Virus record (IMG/VR): IMGVR_UViG_3300033153_001972
Location: 1-32,397 of that record
From: a virus
Direction: 5' to 3' (one strand)
DNA: 32,397 nucleotides
Of the stretch, positions 29,801 through 32,397 are shown piece by piece (within the stretch, counting starts at the first letter, position 1; every line of letters starts with the position of its first letter). Under the pieces are notes generated by a model, which was given only the letters and a program-made list of their open reading frames with translations, searched no databases and had not been told where the DNA came from. Position numbers and translations under genes: made by a program.

Positions 29801-32397
29801 AAAGATGGTGCAAAGAAAATATTAAATGCAGAAGAGTTTGCAAAGCAAGGCGAAGCATTAATGAATGATGGTTGGAAAATGGATTTCTCTGATTTTAATA
29901 GAGTAGTAGAAGGAAAAAAAGGTCCATTATTTGATCTAATGAAGAAAATGAAAGATGCAGCTGGAGATAGAGATATGTTTATACTAACTGCGCGTGCTCC
30001 AGAATCTGCTCCAGCTATTAAAGAATTTTTAGACGCTATGGGAATTGATATCCCTTTAGATCACATAAAAGGTTTAGGTAATTCTACAGGAGCTGCTAAA
30101 GGAGAATGGATATTAGAAAAAGCAAGTGAAGGATATAATGATTTTTATTTTGCTGATGATGCTACTCAAAACGTAAAAGCTGTTAAAGAAGTTTTAGATC
30201 AGATAGATGTTAAATCACAAGTGCAGTTAGCAATGAGTAAATCAGCAGACTTAAGTAAAGCTTTTAATAAACTTATTCAAGGAAGTAGTGGAGTAGAATG
30301 GTATAAAGATTTTTCTCCTGCTAAAGCTAAAGTACTTGGTAAGAGCAAAGGTAAAGGTAAAATTATACTTCCAGCTGGAGCAGAAGATTTCTTAGGTTTA
30401 ATATATACTACTTTAGGTAAGGGCAGAGTAGGAGAAAATCAATTAGCTTGGTACAAAAAGAATTTACTAGATCCATATAATAGAGGGACGCAAAGTTTAA
30501 GAACAGAGCGAACTAATATGATGGCTGATTTTAAAGAGCTGAAAAAACAATTAGATGTTCCTAAGGATTTAAGAAAAACTACTGAATCAGGTTTTACAAA
30601 TGAGCAAGCAGTTAGAGCTTATTTATGGGCTGAAAGCGGTATGGATATTCCAGGTTTATCTAAAAGAGATTTAAAAGAGTTAACTGATATTGTTAAAAAC
30701 AATCCTAAACTAGAAGCTTTTGCTAAACAATTACAAATGATTTTAAAAGGAGATAAATATTCTACTCCAAAAGAACATTGGTTGTCAGGCACTATAACAA
30801 CAGATTTAATTGACATTTTAAACACAACAAAGCGAGATACTTATTTAAAAGAATTTAAGGATAACGTTGATATAATATATAGTAAAGAAAACTTAAACAA
30901 ACTAGAAGCTATATACGGCAGTAAATACCGTGCCGCATTAGAAAATTCTATAGCTAGAATGAAGTCTGGTAAAAATAGAACTGGTACAGAGAGTAAATTA
31001 ACTAATGATGTGTTAGATTATGTTAATGGATCTATTGGTACTATTATGTTTTTTAATACTAGATCTGCTTTATTACAAACTATATCAGCAGCTAACTTTA
31101 TAAATTTAAAGCATAATAATCCTATTAGAGCTGGTAAAGCTTTTGCTAATCAAAAACAATATTGGAAAGATTTCACTGAGCTAATGAATTCAGATTACTT
31201 AGTGGACAGACGTAATGGATTGAAGTTAAATATATCTGAATCTGAAATTGCAGACGCTGCCGCTACTAGTAGAAACAAAGCAAAAGCAGCTATTAATTAT
31301 ATATTAGAAAAAGGATATTTACCTACTAAGTTTGCAGATAGTTTTGCTATTGCATCAGGTGGAGCTACATGGTATAGAAATAAGATAATTGATTTAGTAA
31401 AAGAAGGAAAAACTGAAGCTCAAGCTAAAGAAATAGCTATGAAGGAGTTTATAGAAATCTCGGAAATTTCTCAACAGTCCTCTGATCCTAGTAAAATATC
31501 TAGTCAACAGGCTAGTACAGCAGGAAGAATATTTTTACAATTCGTAAATACTCCTATGCAGTATACTAGATTGCAGAAAAGAGCCGTTCAAGATATTATT
31601 AATAAAAGAGGAGATTGGAAAGATCATGTAGGAAAAATATTATATTATGGAATAATGCAGAACTTATGGTTCAATGCTGCACAACAAGGATTGTTTGCGT
31701 TAGGTTTTGGAGATGGAGATATAGGAGAAAAAGAAGAGCAAAAAATATATGACACAGCTAACGGTATGTTAGATAGTATATTAAGAGGAGCTGGTTTTGG
31801 AGGCATGACTATATCTGTTTTGAAAAATACATTATTAGACCTATATGAAAGAAGTGGAAAAGATAGACCTGAGTATCAAGATGCGTGGCAAAACTTGTTA
31901 CAGTTTTCTCCTGCAATAAGAAGTAAATTTATGAAACTTAAAGCAGCTGGTTGGATGTTTGACTCTAAAAATCGTAGACAAGAGATGATGGATAAAGGAT
32001 TTAGCTTAGATAACCCTGCTTATGAAGCTGCTGCTAAAGTTATTTCAGCTACGACTAACATTCCAGTTGATAGATTGTTTACTAAGTATGAAAATATTTC
32101 AAATGCTTTTTCTGATGAAACAGAAACATGGGAGAGTATAGCTAATTTATTAGGTTGGCCATCTTGGCAATTGAAAACTAGCAGTTCTGATAAAAAAGAA
32201 GCGTATGACGATCCAAGTATATATGATGCGTGGGAACAAAAATCTATATTAAAACAATATGGATTATCAGAAAGAGGTATTAAGCAATATAAAAACAAAG
32301 ATATGAGAACTAAAAAAATCAAAGAATTGCAAAAACAAAAACGTTCTCAATACTTTCCTAAAGAAGAACATAAAGATTTATATTATAAATCTAGAAA
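20804..32397 (+). CDS. Giant multidomain (polyvalent-type) virion protein, 3' end cut by window edge
   Basis: One reading frame runs from ATG at 20804 to the right edge without a stop: 3864 full codons, over 400 kDa, still incomplete. In order it has an N-terminal motif (YDMDDTELLEKILAKYP, residues about 21-37), a long acidic/aromatic region, Gly/Ala hydrophobic segments (1020-1195), a metallopeptidase-like HELAH (1583-1587), a Lys/Glu linker (about 1720-1810), a sigma-region-2-like patch (about 2069), long helical regions, a HAD phosphatase domain (about 2980-3130), and a C-terminal region (about 3400-3640) of a type I recall from giant marine phage proteins. It sits in the T7 gp16 position after gp13/14/15-like genes, so ejection with the DNA is likely. 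No transglycosylase motif was seen. Function beyond this is open. Confidence 0.9.
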   Translation, partial: MPEYTTVEFLTRVRNKYNAYYDMDDTELLEKILAKYPVYKDQITDYVSPEDKYRDEQLTEFVKQRFDGLTDAGEGLINPWDNNLKSPMSPDYDFATDSPMAIDIQKDFQANRERYDDVVKMFRELDPDASVEYAEGGVGGVINMPGISGLDEEEDPEIFSAAYGLIQGTGKTLAMGNWEEGETPWNIQEFSLDPAIRKKQLAGFKKRYEMLPDKITQINKQKLIDLQAMQPDDRVEAIENGRSFPVDDINTGYPSSLYASANDTRNITGVGVDAYREGTLRGATDKNLYGKFDVNTLTDATDYTFKGNEQVIENFYDEYGEPFSAPGASNTKALFSGFSYRDFLDNPEQFKQWLYKAQSGKLRDFAIERLEKNNPTDEMISYANKKYGVTSKEDIISRIANDSTSPWAEYFFPIETYEKTHKMGKDENPLLANGKENPNYNKNIYYINAPAKGIPWKEWNGLSNEEKDRRISKGEGNITQIAEVRDPDLKFFAEWDVLETIDDGDGSDRFVEVKKILAGGPANLGEYETLAQFFAGKYDQNGKSLDFIDFDRPNWEKFTNRLDASTDWQTLFQFAVGGPAQYDHYDKKIATNNLEDWWLSIKDNPTVQKYTQRSLGTFSENEKDERIAKFGWDKKTKKDIKQEEKILKEKFKKEGDYLGEWRKYREKELPYWKELSETKKDGGLKLRVEDDKIDMHRPGVEERMLKMRFDENVWAPKEKQYIEDNYAKLLADDPEAIMPNRIDNKVRTHITEQGNSLMSIFRKNEVAGLPDMFDSQGDFAGDIGEVSEKADDKTSRDKQATYTGPGSQYQLGLEYIEANNISDRESMYEARDGLFWKLNSLAKMISDKAGEVGSMRYKGTVSNVVGKLGTMFQDSMQEGDNELQLLSWTGDIARINHLVETGEFEGFWRLLRSNHPLAQEFNETLRDFQALHEVATLGKDVFGTSREFDESGGVIANIGSTWDKMFTGYDAFDGITGGAAEIGNDERALIMSNYLAGNGYSDLSPHIQERLEAGWGEVGVETTASLVPLIIEIAAVEAGGGAAAIESIGLWANRLKNYSAVSRRSKLWNGIITNTLGGTRYYGTTRAMRSGTNLTGEMLKIAAADELGNYIYGRDKMGLTFGGSMGYGMAMAESLMTSQLGRKLPFLPGILQKLSQSRAIPSRFLSQQGGQITGAGLGYMSMQVAEAAQGLTNELLGGEEYDLAHQLQGMSDMNQTVGVLTSLYFLGFKGSKVYDALSKDIHYGFKGPYPELTKAKKELNIKGDDGLYYETKEGKYETIDDLYDSEVDKLLNDKKYENDLTPEGYIKPKSPLAKKLNELKNAKRTVESYEDLALAKELVKGDFKKGSNYQKYKDNLYFLKQDIEQGAGLSTDLISWVGSGHVTPEALSATLGKSKAWAERFIEQQGQIMDMVSKSGVFPNNKYRKPAIELAVKVYDLQYAKESLEHKQSQSSVVNPEIKAEIAKVNEQLKEVLYGNEKRPGLSALLEGGKKNPHSLFAKTEPERLKQMETSDAVVESILEYNNSKGGQRAKLEPLSFDEMMDKYPEQALENPEGFFHTNADGSVNLVVNRERALDLNPATSLHELAHFLVDSSFKDAKGNVTPEGKKIIDSWLNSMPRQKRAVLEKRIADNYSSNKAPEQYYVEYLTSYLDAVGKGEATLPKGEFSKTIGNKLKDFFKDSPEINFDLSTVEGIENLIGLLNHATSKPGKLNITLQKLIDKKIASEKGEAPKEEAKEKSETSDEKEKEQEIEDANTPVETEKINPKKAAKAKVKEKAQKDKAKEEVKEEVKEEESPEVQDKTTVEKRSDTFKSPKELIKQLEITDSEIIKKINEKHANDSFGVDIELVEIRTDADGNKTAMVDIAGDGELTKIKLPFDKGTFSKSKGLKDINLELNKNLKEKEKLIASNKALVVAGAANNRDKINKNVNRLKEINKNINTPTRTKFETNKMGVEIVRSTEKNLLGKRIPGDVAEAYNKSIKAGDAKLKAGDLITSRNIKDVVYGAEKLLADINAPIINKAKSMYKEIPDSKITSRAQWNEMVDNFFSSKLPEDGSILYGKKKRDSKQFLFDPKQSGLGTYMTNFFVNKSKELFKKGTFEKGGDALDNLNISTDTPSLEATEASMRKNKALDLGPADTKLFEDITRKFIKDNIKKISKAQGDKQALSDIFDTDLNKYLDKNITEIISKKMPKGYKEPYKNWVEAIAPELIKLAETKIGKDGVMVGDPYVFINRGGKQFQNLFYKPRKLTAKGDVGRIKVAEGKENPAWDFLQPSEKAIVDFFTTDKPGKPRKDSLRKPLARIISKTIAKDYTNKVLSEAWEQAAKKLDIDKLISKDKKDLDYKVSKDWAKDIKDNPYAELTTDQLRSVLKDNLFSDVANAIIRSEDFIASKNKDLKTIDFENIKKNLGKRWGATPEMLDFISVSNIVDNAEIFRLEQPIAFKDWLNAAEKGLELEWHANNPQMNKYFETAIIRGMLDKAYAAREDVATFVKGIDALPDKVKWNGKDLDISGLKEYLKSPESAMYGSSNKAGEQKVNYFNETVLKKYIDHAIKFGEKLPTWLLKMSNKNSVLGTLGLGTSPTGLSSLSLKEGARRSLEGWEKAIAKAMDRGETFGDNTAAELAQQLPNTQSTTPKMMATREGKNWIPTGIEVYDTPWARKQADRALEALGKNESKAFAGLEKKLKDFYSDSQMKRLMKKDFTDLTDAEIAEVLSKGINEGNNAIRKEVYDAIQIAKEEYIAEAKTEAEALDRMEYVMRKSKENTNLVEGLDRQAVPIEAIYWPEGKKLMAETIKLEHLKVSVDQSNKVMAAVIQGEYSTKGKDISRDYVGILSQKKLLDIVDFRGKTTNTSTVARMALDLLELKNYRTITPDGKFGETYYERMIREAGADIKLTSKEIELIKSEALAGSVAEWAINRDATGRKILKTAVENAKTLEKVYDKNQSNQVFSKSKKLSIPNQIEGMKIADKALELGRERDKKVKKARVFDFDDTVARTNSKVFATKDGAKKILNAEEFAKQGEALMNDGWKMDFSDFNRVVEGKKGPLFDLMKKMKDAAGDRDMFILTARAPESAPAIKEFLDAMGIDIPLDHIKGLGNSTGAAKGEWILEKASEGYNDFYFADDATQNVKAVKEVLDQIDVKSQVQLAMSKSADLSKAFNKLIQGSSGVEWYKDFSPAKAKVLGKSKGKGKIILPAGAEDFLGLIYTTLGKGRVGENQLAWYKKNLLDPYNRGTQSLRTERTNMMADFKELKKQLDVPKDLRKTTESGFTNEQAVRAYLWAESGMDIPGLSKRDLKELTDIVKNNPKLEAFAKQLQMILKGDKYSTPKEHWLSGTITTDLIDILNTTKRDTYLKEFKDNVDIIYSKENLNKLEAIYGSKYRAALENSIARMKSGKNRTGTESKLTNDVLDYVNGSIGTIMFFNTRSALLQTISAANFINLKHNNPIRAGKAFANQKQYWKDFTELMNSDYLVDRRNGLKLNISESEIADAAATSRNKAKAAINYILEKGYLPTKFADSFAIASGGATWYRNKIIDLVKEGKTEAQAKEIAMKEFIEISEISQQSSDPSKISSQQASTAGRIFLQFVNTPMQYTRLQKRAVQDIINKRGDWKDHVGKILYYGIMQNLWFNAAQQGLFALGFGDGDIGEKEEQKIYDTANGMLDSILRGAGFGGMTISVLKNTLLDLYERSGKDRPEYQDAWQNLLQFSPAIRSKFMKLKAAGWMFDSKNRRQEMMDKGFSLDNPAYEAAAKVISATTNIPVDRLFTKYENISNAFSDETETWESIANLLGWPSWQLKTSSSDKKEAYDDPSIYDAWEQKSILKQYGLSERGIKQYKNKDMRTKKIKELQKQKRSQYFPKEEHKDLYYKSR
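23861..24400 (+). other. Gly/Ala-rich hydrophobic segments inside the giant protein
   Basis: Residues about 1020-1195 of the giant protein contain three stretches with few charges: SLVPLIIEIAAVEAGGGAAA (near 1025), MGLTFGGSMGYGMAMAESLM (1117), and GAGLGYMSMQVAEAAQGL (about 1173). They resemble the weakly amphipathic, glycine-spaced helices of ejected proteins such as T7 gp16 that enter the inner membrane. None is a classic single-pass helix, so membrane entry is inference. Confidence 0.45.
25500..25740 (+). other. Zincin-like metallopeptidase motif inside the giant protein
   Basis: Bases 25550-25564 encode HELAH (residues 1583-1587), preceded by ATSL and a run of strands (SVNLVVNRERALDLNP), the usual setting of a zincin active helix after a beta sheet. 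About 57 residues downstream, YYVEYLTSYLDA offers Glu1644 in a helix of the 'E-Y-x-x-x-Y-L' type that can supply the third zinc ligand in gluzincins. Metallopeptidase domains of this kind are known in phage polyvalent proteins. The target is unknown; self-processing or cleavage of a host protein are both possible. Confidence 0.62.
25963..26220 (+). other. Lys/Glu-rich linker inside the giant protein
   Basis: Residues about 1720-1805 are almost only Lys, Glu, Ala, Asp and Thr, ending in a perfect in-frame tandem duplication of EEVK (bases 26150-26173). It reads as a disordered or single-helix linker that divides the protein into two parts of more than 1700 and more than 2000 residues. It follows the metallopeptidase-like domain directly. 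Confidence 0.75.
26900..27200 (+). other. Weak sigma-70 region 2-like patch inside the giant protein
   Basis: Residues 2069-2093 read FDPKQSGLGTYMTNFFVNKS followed by KELF. The order F-D-P, G, T-Y, aromatic, then a basic helix is that of sigma-70 region 2.3-2.4 (FDP...G..F.TYA..WI...I). The preceding residues (WNEMVDNFFSSKL) could be the helix before it. No region 4 or region 3 is seen nearby. It may be a chance match or a degenerate copy. Confidence 0.3.
29741..30180 (+). other. HAD-superfamily phosphatase domain inside the giant protein
   Basis: All four HAD motifs are readable in order: motif I VFDFDDTVA with the nucleophile Asp2984 and acid/base Asp2986, motif II ILTAR with Thr3062, motif III Lys3099 in AAKGEWIL, and motif IV YFADDATQNV with Asp3118 and Asp3119. 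Spacing fits a small HAD core of about 140 residues with a short cap. The active site looks intact, so phosphatase activity on a nucleotide, nucleic acid end or phosphoprotein is likely. The substrate cannot be told. Confidence 0.85.
31007..31710 (+). other. Conserved-looking C-terminal helical region of the giant protein
   Basis: Residues about 3400-3640 start with DVLDYVNGSIGTIMFFNTRS and continue through LPTKFADSFAIASGGATWYR to GRIFLQFVNTPMQYTRLQKR and ILYYGIMQNLWFNAAQQGLF, ending in a hydrophobic ALGFG. From memory this 'F.NTPMQY.R..K.A..D..N.RGDW' string recurs in giant proteins of marine phages and is among the large polyvalent-protein-associated regions. The amphipathic and aromatic helices at its end could contact membrane. 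Its function is unknown. Confidence 0.5.

Noticed and set aside
1-32397. Alternative genetic code (stop reassignment as in some crAss-like phages)
   Set aside because: TAA, TAG (8456) and TGA (7126, 8011) each end a real gene directly before the next gene or a terminator, and no gene has in-frame stops.
1-32397. tRNA genes, CRISPR arrays, insertion sequences, integrase or attachment sites
   Set aside because: No cloverleaf-like sequence, spaced direct repeats, transposase or recombinase motifs were seen; gaps between genes are too short for most of these.

Overview
This window is a contiguous piece of a strongly A+T-rich tailed double-stranded DNA phage genome. It holds the virion morphogenesis block, with every gene on the + strand and tightly packed. 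Both ends cut genes: the large terminase runs in from the left edge, and a giant gene runs off the right edge. TAA, TAG and TGA all end genes here, so the standard bacterial code applies. None of the 15 visible start codons has a Shine-Dalgarno sequence; the leaders are only A/T-rich. That is the pattern known from Bacteroidota and their phages, so a flavobacterium-like host is the best inference, but no host marker gene is present.

Layout. The DNA packaging and head genes come first: terminase large subunit (partial, 2-1492), portal (1496-3895), a charged scaffold-like protein (3920-4879) with a broken, out-of-frame C-terminal tail (4870-4986), and the major capsid protein (5003-6472). A cysteine-rich protein overlaps the capsid gene end (6460-7128), and a strong intrinsic terminator follows. 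Next come a protein of unknown role (7189-8013), two small overlapping conserved-looking genes (8051-8808) and a second terminator. The neck and tail genes follow: two putative adaptor or neck proteins (8867-10990), a very large tail nozzle/hub-like protein (10994-15844) and a second tail protein (15881-17848). No tape measure, sheath or baseplate gene is seen, so a short-tailed (podovirus) particle is likely. Several of these proteins remind me of crAss-like and marine podovirus structural proteins. That is recognition from memory, not a database result.

The last third looks like an ejection cassette laid out as in T7 genes 13-16: a small GNAT-fold protein (17854-18255), an Ala/Gln-rich gp14-like protein (18257-19045), a 578-residue protein in the gp15 position (19057-20793), and a giant gene in the gp16 position (20804 to beyond 32397). 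The giant reading frame is open for at least 3864 codons. It contains a zinc-metallopeptidase-like HExxH motif, a Lys/Glu linker, a weak sigma-region-2-like patch, a HAD phosphatase domain and a long conserved-looking C-terminal region. The best inference is a multidomain (polyvalent) virion protein ejected with the DNA.

Working together, the left genes would package DNA and build the head, the middle genes would close the portal and form the tail, and the right genes would form the internal, ejected proteins. No tRNA, CRISPR, insertion sequence, integrase, replication or lysis gene was found. No intergenic gap exceeds about 125 bases.
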